Positions 19,349-29,192 of a stretch of DNA of 64,000 nt are shown in pieces. Source of the DNA: PALSA-1003 sp963741315 (GTDB lineage: Bacteria; Pseudomonadota; Gammaproteobacteria; Burkholderiales; Casimicrobiaceae); the NCBI GenBank assembly GCA_963741315.1, contig CAVUHK010000001.1, positions 434,001 to 498,000 of the forward strand. Direction: 5' to 3'. How positions within the stretch are numbered: position 1 is the stretch's first letter; each line of letters opens with the position of its first letter. Made by a program: the position numbers and the translations under genes. The notes under the pieces are model-generated. The model searched no databases. It was not told the origin of the DNA and worked only from the letters and a program-made list of their open reading frames with translations.

Positions 19349-20392
19349 ATGTTCGAAATCTTCAAAGGCTATTTCTCCAGCGATCTGGCGATCGACCTCG
19401 GCACTGCCAACACGCTCATCTATGTGCGCGGCAAAGGCATTGTGTTGAACGAACCTTCGGTCGTGTCGATTCGTCAGGAAGGCGGGCCCAACGGCAAGCG
19501 CGTGATCCAGGAAGTCGGCCTGGCCGCGAAGCAGATGCTCGGGCGCACGCCGGGCAACATCACGGCGATTCGGCCGATGAAGGACGGCGTCATCGCCGAC
19601 TTCACCGTCACCGAGCAGATGTTGAAGCAGTTCATCAAGAAGGTGCTCGACTCGAAACTGTTTTCGCCGAGCCCGCGCATCATCATCTGCGTGCCCTGCG
19701 GATCGACGCAGGTCGAACGTCGCGCCATCCGCGAGTCGGCGCTCGGCGCCGGCGCTTCCAAGGTCTACCTCATCGAGGAGCCGATGGCCGCGGCGATCGG
19801 CGCCGATCTGCCGATCTCGGAAGCGACCGGGTCGATGGTCGTCGACATCGGCGGCGGCACCACCGAAGTCGGCGTCATTTCGCTGGGCGGCATGGTGTAC
19901 TCGGGCAGCGTGCGCGTCGGCGGCGACAAGTTCGACGAAGCCATCGTCAATTACATCCGCCGCAACTACGGCATGCTCATCGGCGAGACGACCGCGGAAA
20001 TGATCAAGAAGACGATCGGGTCCGCGTTTCCCGGCTCCGAGGTCAAGGAGATGGAAGTCAAGGGCCGCAACCTGGCCGAAGGCATCCCGCGCAGCTTCAC
20101 CGTGTCGAGCAACGAAATCCTCGAAGCGCTGACCGATCCGCTGAACAGCATCGTGTCGGCGGTGAAGAGTGCGCTCGAGCGCACGCCGCCCGAACTCGGC
20201 GCCGACATCGCCGAGCGCGGCATGGTGCTCACCGGCGGTGGCGCGTTGCTGCGTGACGTCGATCGCCTGTTGATGGAGGAGACCGGGCTGCCGGTGATCG
20301 TCGCCGACGATCCGCTGACCTGCGTGGTCCGCGGCTGCGGCAGGGCGCTCGAGAACATGGAAAAATTGTCCACCATCTTCACGTCCGATTGA
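19349..20392 (+). CDS. mreB: Rod shape-determining actin homologue MreB
   Basis: The 347-residue actin-like ATPase organises lateral cell-wall synthesis. Phosphate-binding loops DLAIDLGTANT and VVDIGGGTTEV are present, as is the adenosine loop LTGGGALL. ATG 19349 gives the standard MFEIFKGYFSSDLAIDLG N-terminus. It leads the mreBCD-mrdA-rodA operon. Confidence 0.97.
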   Translation: MFEIFKGYFSSDLAIDLGTANTLIYVRGKGIVLNEPSVVSIRQEGGPNGKRVIQEVGLAAKQMLGRTPGNITAIRPMKDGVIADFTVTEQMLKQFIKKVLDSKLFSPSPRIIICVPCGSTQVERRAIRESALGAGASKVYLIEEPMAAAIGADLPISEATGSMVVDIGGGTTEVGVISLGGMVYSGSVRVGGDKFDEAIVNYIRRNYGMLIGETTAEMIKKTIGSAFPGSEVKEMEVKGRNLAEGIPRSFTVSSNEILEALTDPLNSIVSAVKSALERTPPELGADIAERGMVLTGGGALLRDVDRLLMEETGLPVIVADDPLTCVVRGCGRALENMEKLSTIFTSD

Positions 20393-20443
20393 CGTGCCTG
20401 CCGGCGCCATCGTCTGCTGACTTCGCCACGGCCCTAGCGCGCG

Positions 20444-21358
20444 ATGCGCCACATCTCGGTCGATCCGCCGCCGTTCTTCAATCGGGGCCCGTCGCCGCTG
20501 ACGCGTTTGGCGTTCTTCGGGCTCGTCTCGCTGGCGTTGTTGTTCACCGACACCCGCTATCGCTATCTCGAGAACATCCGGCAGGTGGTCGCGATCGCGC
20601 TCTATCCGTTGCAACGTGCGGTGCAAATGCCCGGTGAAGCCGCGGCGTATGTCGGTTCCTACTTTGCGTCGCAGCGCACGCTGGCCGCCGACAATGCGCA
20701 GCTCAAGGCGAAATTGCTCAACGACGCGTCGGCGATCCAGAGTCATCCGGTGCTCGAGCAGGAGAACGCTCGCTTGCGCTCCCTGCTGGCGATGGCGGCA
20801 CGTTTCCCCGACTCCGCGATCGCGGCCGAGGTGCTCTACTCGGGACGCGACCCGTTCACCCAGAAGCTGTTCGTCGACAAGGGCGACGTCGCCGGCGTGC
20901 AGCTCGGGCAGGCGGTGATCGATGAGATCGGCGTCGTCGGCCAGGTCACGCGCGTGTTTCCTTACATGTCCGAAGTGACGCTGGTCACCGACAAGGACCA
21001 CGCGGTGCCGGTCCGGGTCGAGCGCAGCGGCGTGCGCAGCGTGATGTACGGAGCCGGCACGGGACGGCTGCCGGAATTGCGCTTCCTGTCGCCGAACGCG
21101 GAGATCCAGGCAGGCGACCGGCTGGTGACTTCGGGCATCGACGGCACCTATCCGCCGGGGCTCGCGGTGGCGCAGGTCGCGTCGGTCGAGCGCGAGACGG
21201 GCCAGATGTTCGCGCGGGTGAGCTGCAAGCCGCTGGCCGGCGTCGACGCCAGCGCGCAGGTGCTCATCCTCGGCGGCGGGGCCGCCGCGATGCCGCGTCC
21301 GGAAGAGCCCGCCGAAGCCGACGCACCGCGCAAGGGCCGCGTTCGGCGCAAGGGCTAG
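20444..21358 (+). CDS. mreC: Rod shape-determining protein MreC
   Basis: The 304-residue bitopic membrane protein has a transmembrane helix near residues 22-36 and a periplasmic coiled coil (about 80-110, with LEQENARLRSLL). A beta-rich core includes DKGDVAGVQLGQAVID. It links MreB to the PBP2-RodA synthase. The tail is Pro/Lys/Arg-rich. Confidence 0.95.
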   Translation: MRHISVDPPPFFNRGPSPLTRLAFFGLVSLALLFTDTRYRYLENIRQVVAIALYPLQRAVQMPGEAAAYVGSYFASQRTLAADNAQLKAKLLNDASAIQSHPVLEQENARLRSLLAMAARFPDSAIAAEVLYSGRDPFTQKLFVDKGDVAGVQLGQAVIDEIGVVGQVTRVFPYMSEVTLVTDKDHAVPVRVERSGVRSVMYGAGTGRLPELRFLSPNAEIQAGDRLVTSGIDGTYPPGLAVAQVASVERETGQMFARVSCKPLAGVDASAQVLILGGGAAAMPRPEEPAEADAPRKGRVRRKG

Positions 21359-21374
21359 CGTCCGAGGCCTATCC

Positions 21375-21905
21375 ATGCCGCAATTGCCGCTCAGCGCCGC
21401 GCGTCCCGAGGAGATCCTGCTCCCGGCCAAGCCGTGGTTCGTTCTGTTCACGCTGCTCGCCGGATTGGCGGCCAACATGCTGCCGCTCTCCGGCGTGGCG
21501 TTGCTGCTGCGGCCGGATTGCCTGGCGCTGATCCTGCTCTTCTGGTGCATCCGCGAGCCACGCCTGATCGGCGTCGGCATCGCCTGGTCGCTCGGGCTGC
21601 TCATGGATGTGGCCGATGGGACCGTGTTCGGCCAGCACGCGCTTGCCTACGCGGTGCTGGCGTACGCGGCCGAATACTTCCGCCGCCGCGTGCTGCGCTT
21701 TCCGCTCTGGCAGCAGGCCGCGCAGGTCGCAGTGTTGTTGCTGTTGTGCGCGGCGCTCGTCGCACTGGTGCGCATCGTCGGCGGCGCGCCATTGCCGCGC
21801 TGGAGTTATGCGGTAGGCTCGCTGACCGGAGCCTTGTTGTGGCCGCCGATCACGGTGCTGTTGCAGTGGCCACAACGACCAACCCGGTCAACCGCGGAGA
21901 TCTAG
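21375..21905 (+). CDS. mreD: Rod shape-determining protein MreD
   Basis: The 176-residue polytopic inner-membrane protein has about five hydrophobic segments and the typical PDCLALILLFWCIREPRLIG and GLLMDVADGTVFGQHAL regions. It sits 17 bp after mreC and just before mrdA. Confidence 0.93.
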   Translation: MPQLPLSAARPEEILLPAKPWFVLFTLLAGLAANMLPLSGVALLLRPDCLALILLFWCIREPRLIGVGIAWSLGLLMDVADGTVFGQHALAYAVLAYAAEYFRRRVLRFPLWQQAAQVAVLLLLCAALVALVRIVGGAPLPRWSYAVGSLTGALLWPPITVLLQWPQRPTRSTAEI

Positions 21906-21914
21906 CGAGCCGCC

Positions 21915-23882
21915 ATGCGTCGAATGTTTTCCAATCGCGGTCGTCGCTCGAGTGCGCTCGACTCTCCGGAGCTCAAGAACCCGGAACGCGAGATGCACAA
22001 TTTCCGGCGGCGCGTGATGATCGCTTGCGGCGTCATGATCATCGCCTTCGCGGGCCTGTTCGGGCGCTTCATCTACCTGCAGCTGATCCAGCACGGCCAT
22101 TATCAGACGCTGGCCGAGAGCAACCGCATCGCGATCGTGCCCATCGCGCCGAATCGCGGCGCCATCACCGACCGCAACGGCGTCGTGCTCGCACAGAGCT
22201 TTTCCGCGTACACGCTCGAGGTCACCCCCGCGCGCGTGAAGAACCTCGAGGCGATGATCGACGACCTCTCCAAGATCGTCGACGTCCAGCCGCGCGACCG
22301 CAAGCGCTTCAAGCGCCTGCTCGAGGAGTCGAAGAATTTCGAAAGCCTGCCGCTGCGCACCCGCTTGTCCGACGAGGAGGTCGCGCGCTTTGCGGTCAAC
22401 CGCTACCGCTTTCCGGGCGTCGAAATCAAGGCGCGCCTGTTCCGTCAGTATCCATTCGGCGAGACCGCCTCGCATCTGCTCGGCTACATCGGCCGGATCA
22501 ACGAACGCGACGTCCGGCGCATCGATGAATGGACCGAGACCGCCAACTACAAGGGTTCCGACTACATCGGCAAGGTCGGCGTCGAGCTCTCGTACGAGCG
22601 CGAGTTGCATGGCACGACGGGGGTCGAGGAGGTCGAAGTCGACGCCGGCGGACGCGCGGTGCGCACGCTCTCGCGCAAGCCGCCGACCTCGGGCAACAAC
22701 CTGCGTCTGGCACTGGACATCAAGCTGCAGCAAGTCGCCGAGCGCGCCTTCGGCGATCGCCGCGGCGCGCTGGTCGCGATCGATCCCTCGAATGGTGAAA
22801 TACTCGCCTTCGTGTCCAAGCCGGGATTCGATCCCAACCTGTTCGTCGACGGCATCGATCCGACCAGCTGGGACCAGCTCAACGATTCGCCGGACAAGCC
22901 GCTGCTCAACCGCCCGCTGCGCGGCGCGTATCCCCCGGGATCGACGATCAAGCCGTTCCTCGCGCTGGGCGCGCTGACGTCGGGCAAGCGCAGCCCGACG
23001 CAGTCGATCTTCGACCCCGGCTACTACCAGATCGCCGGCAGCACGCACCGCTTCCGCGACGACAAGCCGGGCGGCCACGGCTACGTCGACATGTACAAGT
23101 CGATCGTCGCGTCGTGCGACACGTACTATTACATGCTCGCCGGCGAGACCGACATCGACGACACGCACGCGTTCATGACGCAGTTCGGTTTCGGCCGCGA
23201 AACCGGCATCGACATCGAAGGCGAGCTGGCGGGGATCCTGCCGTCGCGCGACTGGAAGCGCGAACGATTTGCCGGCAAGAACTACCGCGAGGAGCATCGC
23301 AAGTGGTACCTCGGCGACTCGATCTCGGCGGGCATCGGCCAGGGCTACAATGCCTTTACCCCGCTGCAGCAGGCGCAGGCGATCGCGGTGATCGCCAACG
23401 ACGGCACCGCGTTTCGCCCGCACGTGGCGAAGAGCCTCGAGCGCATCGGCAGCGGCGAAGTCCGGCCGATCGTGCCCGAGGTGACGCACCGGCTGACCGC
23501 GTCGCCCGACCATCTCGCGGTCATCAAGGCGGCGCTCGCGGGCGTGCCCAAGGAAGGCACCAGCGCGCAGGCGTTCGTCGGCACGAAGTATGTCTCCGCA
23601 GGCAAGACCGGTACCGCGCAGGTGTATTCGCTCAAGGGCGACAAGTACGTGGCGGGACGCGTCGACGAGCGCTTGCGAGATCACGCGTGGTACGTGGCCT
23701 ACGCGCCGGTCGACAAACCGAAGATCGCGGTCGCGGTGCTCGTCGAGAACGGCGGCTTCGGCGCACAGGCCGCGGCGCCGATCGCGCGCGCGGTGTTCGA
23801 CTATTACCTGCTCGGCGAACAGACGTCGCTGCCGGCACTGCCCGGCGCGACGCCCCGTGATACCGACGACGAAAGCGACTAG
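21915..23882 (+). CDS. mrdA: Penicillin-binding protein 2 (elongation transpeptidase)
   Basis: The 655-residue class B PBP cross-links lateral peptidoglycan. There is one N-terminal transmembrane helix (about 35-55), then the dimerisation domain. The transpeptidase domain has the active-site Ser near residue 343 in PPGSTIKPF, a SCD motif in VASCDTYYYML, and KTG near 564 in AGKTGTAQ. It is followed by rodA 12 bp later. Confidence 0.96.
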   Translation: MRRMFSNRGRRSSALDSPELKNPEREMHNFRRRVMIACGVMIIAFAGLFGRFIYLQLIQHGHYQTLAESNRIAIVPIAPNRGAITDRNGVVLAQSFSAYTLEVTPARVKNLEAMIDDLSKIVDVQPRDRKRFKRLLEESKNFESLPLRTRLSDEEVARFAVNRYRFPGVEIKARLFRQYPFGETASHLLGYIGRINERDVRRIDEWTETANYKGSDYIGKVGVELSYERELHGTTGVEEVEVDAGGRAVRTLSRKPPTSGNNLRLALDIKLQQVAERAFGDRRGALVAIDPSNGEILAFVSKPGFDPNLFVDGIDPTSWDQLNDSPDKPLLNRPLRGAYPPGSTIKPFLALGALTSGKRSPTQSIFDPGYYQIAGSTHRFRDDKPGGHGYVDMYKSIVASCDTYYYMLAGETDIDDTHAFMTQFGFGRETGIDIEGELAGILPSRDWKRERFAGKNYREEHRKWYLGDSISAGIGQGYNAFTPLQQAQAIAVIANDGTAFRPHVAKSLERIGSGEVRPIVPEVTHRLTASPDHLAVIKAALAGVPKEGTSAQAFVGTKYVSAGKTGTAQVYSLKGDKYVAGRVDERLRDHAWYVAYAPVDKPKIAVAVLVENGGFGAQAAAPIARAVFDYYLLGEQTSLPALPGATPRDTDDESD

Positions 23883-23894
23883 GGCGTAACGCGC

Positions 23895-25007
23895 GTGATC
23901 AACCTGGTCGCCCTGTTCGCCCGGTTCTGGGAGTTCCTGGCGCGGCGCATCGACAGCTACCTCATGTCGGCGGCGCTGGCGATCGTCGGCATCGGCCTGG
24001 TGACGCTGTTCTCGGCGTCGGACCAGAGCGTCGCGCGAGTGACCAGCCAGGCCGCATCGCTGGGCTTCGCGCTGGTGCTGATGTGGATCGTGGCCAACAT
24101 ACCGCCGCAGCAACTCGCGCGTGCTGCCGTGCCGCTGTACGTGCTCGGCGTGCTGCTGCTGTGCGCGGTGGCAGTGGGCGGCACGGTAGTCAACGGGTCA
24201 CGGCGCTGGCTCAACCTCGGCGTGGGCCGCATCCAGCCGTCGGAGCTGATGAAGATCGCGCTGCCGCTGATGCTGGCGTGGTATTTCCAGCGCCACGAAG
24301 CGCGCATCGGACTGCGCGACTTTGTGGTGGCCGGCGTGCTCATCGCGGTGCCAGTGTGGCTGATCAAGCGCCAGCCGGACCTGGGCACCGCGCTGATGAT
24401 CGGCGCCTCGGGCTTCTATGTGCTCTTCCTCGCGGGCCTGTCGTGGAAAATCATCCTCGGCCTGGTGGCCGTGGTCGGCGCGGCGGCGCCGCTGGTGTGG
24501 CCGCACCTGCACGGCTACCAGCAGGAGCGCATCCTCACCTTCATCGATCCCAGCCGCGACCCGTTGGGCGCGGGGTATCACAGCACGCAGGCGTCGATCG
24601 CGCTCGGTTCCGGCGGTGTCGTCGGCAAGGGCTGGCTCAACGGCACGCAGACGCACCTCGATTTCCTGCCGGAGCGGCACACCGACTTCATCTTCGCGGT
24701 GTTCGGCGAAGAATTCGGGCTCATCGGCAACGCAGTGCTGCTCGTGCTCTACCTGCTTCTGATCAGCCGCGCCGTGGTGATCACGATGAACGCCTCGACG
24801 CTGTTCACACGCCTGATCGCCGGCGCGATCACGCTCATGTTCTTCACTTACGCGTTCGTGAACATGGGGATGGTGAGCGGGCTGCTGCCCATCGTCGGCG
24901 TGCCGCTGCCGCTGATGTCCTTCGGCGGCACCGCACTGGTGAGCCTGTTCATCGGCCTGGGAATCCTGATGAACGTGCAGGCCAATCGCAAGCTGATCAA
25001 AACGTAG
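23895..25007 (+). CDS. rodA: SEDS glycosyltransferase RodA
   Basis: The 370-residue polytopic protein of the RodA/FtsW family polymerises lipid II in partnership with PBP2. Conserved segments are QPSELMKIALPLMLAW, KRQPDLGTALMI, and the C-terminal LPLMSFGGTALVSLFIGLGI. The start is GTG at 23895. It is the last shape gene of the operon. Confidence 0.96.
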   Translation: MINLVALFARFWEFLARRIDSYLMSAALAIVGIGLVTLFSASDQSVARVTSQAASLGFALVLMWIVANIPPQQLARAAVPLYVLGVLLLCAVAVGGTVVNGSRRWLNLGVGRIQPSELMKIALPLMLAWYFQRHEARIGLRDFVVAGVLIAVPVWLIKRQPDLGTALMIGASGFYVLFLAGLSWKIILGLVAVVGAAAPLVWPHLHGYQQERILTFIDPSRDPLGAGYHSTQASIALGSGGVVGKGWLNGTQTHLDFLPERHTDFIFAVFGEEFGLIGNAVLLVLYLLLISRAVVITMNASTLFTRLIAGAITLMFFTYAFVNMGMVSGLLPIVGVPLPLMSFGGTALVSLFIGLGILMNVQANRKLIKT

Positions 25008-25054
25008 CGCGGCAGCACCTCGACGTATAATCGCCGACTATATGTCGTCGGGTC

Positions 25055-26287
25055 ATGCCGGTCACAGCGCGCAGTAGCATCAACGCGGCGCGATCGTCCG
25101 CGTTGCGAATGCGCGGCGTGGCCACGGTGACGTTGCTGCTCGCCGCGTGTGCGAGCGCGCCGACTCCCGGTCCCTTCTATCAGGTCGCGCCGGGGGCGGG
25201 CGCGCAGCCGGGCGCGCTGCTGCGCGCCGAGCCCATGGCGGCTGCGCCCGCCGGCGCGACGGCGCAGCGCATTGCCTATGCCTCGACCGGACTCGATGGC
25301 GCGCCGATTGCGGTGTCCGCGGTGGTCATCGTCCCGGCCGGCGCGGCGCCCGCACGCGGCCGCGACATCATCGCCTGGGCGCACCCCACCACCGGCGTGG
25401 CGCGCGATTGCGCGCCCTCGCTGCTGCCGGACATGTACGACAAGGTCCAAGGTCTGCAGGCGATGCTGGCGCAGGGCTACGTCGTTGTCGCGACCGACTA
25501 TCCCGGACTCGGCGGCCCCGGCGTGCACCCCTATCTGGTCGGCGTCAGCGAAGGCCGCGCAGTGCTCGACTCGGTGCGTGCCGCACGGCGCCTGCCCGAC
25601 GTCCGCACGACACCGCGCTTCGCCGTATGGGGGCATTCGCAGGGCGGCCATGCAGCCCTGTTCGCGGGTGAACTCGCGCGCGCATATGCGCCGGAACTCG
25701 AGCTGGTCGGCGTCGCCGCCGCCGCGCCGGCCACCGATCTGGCGGTACTGTTGCGCGACGATCTCGCCACCAGCACCGGGAAGATATTGACGGCGCTGAG
25801 CCTCTGGTCATGGTCGCGCGTCTACGACGATGCGCTCACCCGTGTAGTGGCGGCGGATGCGCTGCCCTCGGTCGGGCGCATCGCCGGCACCTGCCTGGAA
25901 ACCTGGGGCGAGGCGTATCGCGCCGCCTTCGATGTCGAGCTGATGCCTACGCCGTTTCTGCAGGGCACGCCGTTCGCGAACGAACCCTGGAGTGGCCTGC
26001 TGGCGACGAATGCACCGGGACAGGCAAGCGCCGGCGCACCGGTGTTCATCGCCCAGGGCAGCGCCGACGTGGTCGTGCGGCCCGACGTTACGGCGGCGTT
26101 CATTGCACGACTGTGCCGACAGAACGAGAAGGTGCGCGTGCTCGATATGCCCGGCGTAGGTCACATGACCGCGGCGCAAGTCAGCGCGAATGTCGCGGTC
26201 GAGTGGATAGGGGCGCGCTTCGCCGGCACGGCGCCGCCCGACGATTGCGCGCAGCGCGCGCCGGCGCGACCGGCACCCATCGGGTAA
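25055..26287 (+). CDS. Secretory lipase-family alpha/beta hydrolase, probable lipoprotein
   Basis: The protein has about 410 residues. An N-terminal lipobox-like LLLAAC follows a short hydrophobic stretch, suggesting a lipoprotein. ATG 25109 (RGVATVTLLLAAC) would give a more typical signal peptide than 25055. The nucleophile elbow is WGHSQGGHAA with Ser near residue 195. Late acid and His residues lie in FIAQGSADVVV and MPGVGHMTAAQ. It resembles LIP-family (fungal-type secretory lipase) esterases; the substrate is unknown. Its stop TAA overlaps the rlpA ATG, implying coupling. Confidence 0.75.
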   Translation: MPVTARSSINAARSSALRMRGVATVTLLLAACASAPTPGPFYQVAPGAGAQPGALLRAEPMAAAPAGATAQRIAYASTGLDGAPIAVSAVVIVPAGAAPARGRDIIAWAHPTTGVARDCAPSLLPDMYDKVQGLQAMLAQGYVVVATDYPGLGGPGVHPYLVGVSEGRAVLDSVRAARRLPDVRTTPRFAVWGHSQGGHAALFAGELARAYAPELELVGVAAAAPATDLAVLLRDDLATSTGKILTALSLWSWSRVYDDALTRVVAADALPSVGRIAGTCLETWGEAYRAAFDVELMPTPFLQGTPFANEPWSGLLATNAPGQASAGAPVFIAQGSADVVVRPDVTAAFIARLCRQNEKVRVLDMPGVGHMTAAQVSANVAVEWIGARFAGTAPPDDCAQRAPARPAPIG

Positions 26288-27210
26288 TGGACACGCATCC
26301 GGAAGCGACACCGCGTTGGCCGGCCGCACTGCTGGTAGCAATGATGCTGGCGCTGACGGCGTGCACGTCGGCGCCCAAACGCGATGCTTCCACCGCAGCG
26401 CCCCAGGCCGCGGCACCGCCGTCGGGCAAGTCCGGCGGCTACTACAAGGACGATGGCCCTGGCGAGAATCCTCCGGCGAACCTCGACGCGCTGCCCGACG
26501 CGGTGCCGAAGCTCGAACCGCTGAGTCGCTTTTCCAACCGCCCGTACACCGTGTTCGGCGTCGAGTACGCGCCGGCGACGACGCTGCGCCCATACAAGGA
26601 GCGCGGCATCGCCTCGTGGTACGGGCGCAAGTTCCACAACCAGAAGACCTCCAACGGCGAGACCTACGACATGTACGCCATGACCGCAGCGCACCCGACC
26701 TTGCCGCTGCCCTCCTACGCGCGGGTCACCAATGTCGCGACGGGAAAGAGCGTGGTGGTGCGCGTCAATGATCGCGGGCCCTTCCATCCGGGGAGAGTGA
26801 TCGACCTGTCGTATGCGGCGGCTTACCGCATCGGCATCGCACAGAAGGGCAGCGGCCAGGTCGAGGTCGAGAGCATCATCCCCTCCGACGCGCCGCCCCA
26901 GATTGCGGTCGCGCCGCTGCCTCCGCTGGCGGTCGCCGAAGCCGCGTCCGGCACGCCGATGGCGGTCGGCCAGGAGGCGGGCGCGTTCGTCGTGCAACTG
27001 GGCGCGTTCGCCAACAATGCCAACGCACAGGCTTTTGTCGAAAATGTGGCGAACCAAGTCGCGCCGTTGGGCGTCCAAACCCGCGTGCGTCAGGATGGCG
27101 GCCTGTTCCGGGTCAGCGTCGGGCCCTATGCGACGCGCGACGAAGCGACGCGGATGGCGACGCGATTGCGCGATGCGCTGGGACTCGACAGTACGATTCG
27201 GGCGCAGTGA
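26287..27210 (+). CDS. rlpA: Septal-ring lytic transglycosylase RlpA-like lipoprotein
   Basis: The 307-residue protein has lipobox LALTACTS and a double-psi beta-barrel domain (GIASWYGRKFHNQKTSNGE to VRVNDRGPFHPGRVIDLS) carrying the conserved catalytic-type NDRGP. A C-terminal SPOR domain (about residues 235-305) binds denuded septal glycan. RlpA cleaves or remodels peptidoglycan at division. It follows the shape operon, as in many proteobacteria. Confidence 0.92.
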   Translation: MDTHPEATPRWPAALLVAMMLALTACTSAPKRDASTAAPQAAAPPSGKSGGYYKDDGPGENPPANLDALPDAVPKLEPLSRFSNRPYTVFGVEYAPATTLRPYKERGIASWYGRKFHNQKTSNGETYDMYAMTAAHPTLPLPSYARVTNVATGKSVVVRVNDRGPFHPGRVIDLSYAAAYRIGIAQKGSGQVEVESIIPSDAPPQIAVAPLPPLAVAEAASGTPMAVGQEAGAFVVQLGAFANNANAQAFVENVANQVAPLGVQTRVRQDGGLFRVSVGPYATRDEATRMATRLRDALGLDSTIRAQ

Positions 27211-27264
27211 TCGCGAATATGGGCATCGTCACCGCGTTTAACCCGATGTTATGGGAGCGTTCGT

Positions 27265-27270
27265 TATAAT
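27265..27270 (+). promoter_or_regulatory. Candidate -10 box upstream of tolB
   Basis: A perfect TATAAT lies 68 bp before the tolB ATG in the rlpA-tolB gap. No good -35 is at the ideal distance, so this is a tentative promoter for tolB-pal-cpoB. Confidence 0.35.
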
Positions 27271-27337
27271 CACCGAGCTGCACTCAAGCGATCCTGTCGC
27301 CAGACGACGACTCCGCCCACTTATCTGACGACCCCCG

Positions 27338-28616
27338 ATGACCAAGACCTTCTGCCGTCTGCTGTTCGTGCTCGGTGTTCTCGCCTGCGGCATCGCCCGC
27401 GCCCAGCTCACGATCGAAATCGTTGGCGGCGGCGCGGCGACCATTCCCATCTCCGTCGTAGCCTTTCGCCAACGAAGGGTCGTACCCACTCTCCATCACG
27501 CAGATCGTCGGCAACGATCTCGCGCGTAGTGGCCTGTTCAAGATCGTCGATGCCGGGGGGGTCAACCCACGCCCTGCTCGACCCGAAGACGTGCGCTACG
27601 GCGACTGGACCTCGCGCGGCGCCGATGCCGTCGTCGTCGGCAGCATGACGCCGCTTTCCGATGGCCGGATCGAAGTGCGCTTCTACCTCCTGGATGTGGT
27701 CAAGCAGTCGCTGCTCGCGGGTTTCACGTACGTGATCACGCCGGCGCAGGTGCGAGCGACGGCGCATCGCATCGCCGACGTGATCTACGAAAAACTGACC
27801 GGCAGCCCGGGCGTGTTCAGCACGCGCATCGCGTATATCGCCAAGCAGGGCACCAAGTACGAACTGTTCGTGGCCGAGGCCGACGGCTTCAATCCGCTGT
27901 CGATCGTGAGCTCCAACGAACCGCTGCTCTCACCGGTCTGGTCGCCCGACGGCACGCGCATCGCGTACGTGTCGCTGGAAAACAAGAAGCCGGTCATCTA
28001 CGTGCAGACGCTTGCCACCGGCGCGCGAGCGCTCGTCGCCAACTTCCGCGGCAGCAACAGCGCACCCGCCTGGTCGCCCGACAGTTCGAAGCTGGCGGTC
28101 ACGCTGTCGAAGGATGGCGGCTCGCAGCTCTACTTGATCAACGCCGACGGGAGCGGCGTGCAGCGGCTCGCGACTTCCGCCGGCATCGATACCGAAGCGA
28201 ACTTTGCGCCGGATGGACGGTCGATCATGTTTACCTCGGATCGCGGCGGCAGTCCGCAGATATACCGGCTGACGCTCGCCAATGGCAGCGTGGAACGCAT
28301 GACCTACGAAGGCAGCTACAACGTCTCGCCGCGGCATCTGCCCGATGGCAAGGGTTTCATTTTCGTGCGCCGCGATGGCAATCGCTTCAACATCGCGTTG
28401 CAGGATTTCGCGACTCGGCAGGTGCAGGTGTTGACGCAGGGCGCGCTCGACGAATCGCCCAGCGTTGCGCCGAATGGCAAGCTGGTCATCTACGCGTCGG
28501 AGGTGGGGGGCCGTGGTATATTGGCCGCAGTCTCCAGCGATGGACGCGTCAAGCAGCGGTTGACCGCGGCGGCGAGCGATGTACGTGAGCCGGCGTGGGG
28601 CCCGCTCGTCAAATAG
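27338..28616 (+). CDS. tolB: Tol-Pal system protein TolB (apparent 1-nt frameshift)
   Basis: Periplasmic beta-propeller protein of the Tol-Pal envelope-constriction machine. The signal peptide ends ACGIARAQ, followed by the N-terminal domain and repeated propeller units such as SPVWSPDGTRIAYVS and APAWSPDSSKLAV. The first 42 codons and the rest are in different frames. Removing one T from the TTT at 27464-27466 gives a continuous protein of about 425 residues, normal for TolB. It is followed by pal and cpoB. Confidence 0.9.
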
Positions 28617-28635
28617 GTACCCATCAGGAGGTCCC

Positions 28636-29184
28636 ATGCAACGATTACTTTTCAGCGCACTGTGCGCAGTGCTGCTTGCCGCGTGCCAGACGACGTCGAC
28701 CACCAAGGACGCCGGCGCGCCGGTCGAAGAACGCACTCCTTCCACCGGAGCGACCGGCGCCGCGACGACGGGTACATCGGCCACGGGCATTACCGGCAGT
28801 CCGACCGGCAGCACGGGCGCGAACCCGTTGAAGGACCCGTCGAGCCCGTTGTCGAAGCGCATCGTGTACTTCGAATTCGACAGCTACGTGGTCAAGGACG
28901 AATACAAGCCGATGATCGAGGCGCACGGCCGATATCTGCAGGCCAATCGCGGCGCGCGCATGACCATCCAGGGCAGTACCGACGAGCGCGGCAGCCGCGA
29001 GTACAACATCGCGCTCGGCCAGCGCCGCGCCGATGCGCTCAAGAAGATGCTGCTGCTCTATGGCGCGACCGAAGTCCAGATCGAGACGGTGAGCTTCGGC
29101 AAGGAAAAGCCGCGGCGCGACGGTCACGACGAAGTGTCGTGGGCCGAAAACCGCCGCGACGAAATCGTCTTCGTCGGAGAGTAG
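28636..29184 (+). CDS. pal: Peptidoglycan-associated lipoprotein Pal
   Basis: The 182-residue protein has lipobox LLAAC and a flexible Thr/Gly/Ser-rich linker. The OmpA-like peptidoglycan-binding domain carries YFEFDSYVVKDEY and GSTDERGSREYNIALGQRR. A strong AGGAGGT ribosome site at 28626-28632 fixes the start at 28636. Pal anchors the outer membrane to the wall with TolB. Confidence 0.96.
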   Translation: MQRLLFSALCAVLLAACQTTSTTKDAGAPVEERTPSTGATGAATTGTSATGITGSPTGSTGANPLKDPSSPLSKRIVYFEFDSYVVKDEYKPMIEAHGRYLQANRGARMTIQGSTDERGSREYNIALGQRRADALKKMLLLYGATEVQIETVSFGKEKPRRDGHDEVSWAENRRDEIVFVGE

Positions 29185-29192
29185 ACGCGATC

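Noticed and set aside
19286..21604. 772-codon open frame on the minus strand across mreB, mreC and mreD
   Set aside because: It is antisense to three clearly conserved genes, is Arg/His/Asp-rich without any domain, and arises from the GC-rich codon pattern.
21888..24113. 741-codon minus-strand open frame opposite mrdA and rodA
   Set aside because: Mirror of strongly conserved sense genes, no recognisable motif.
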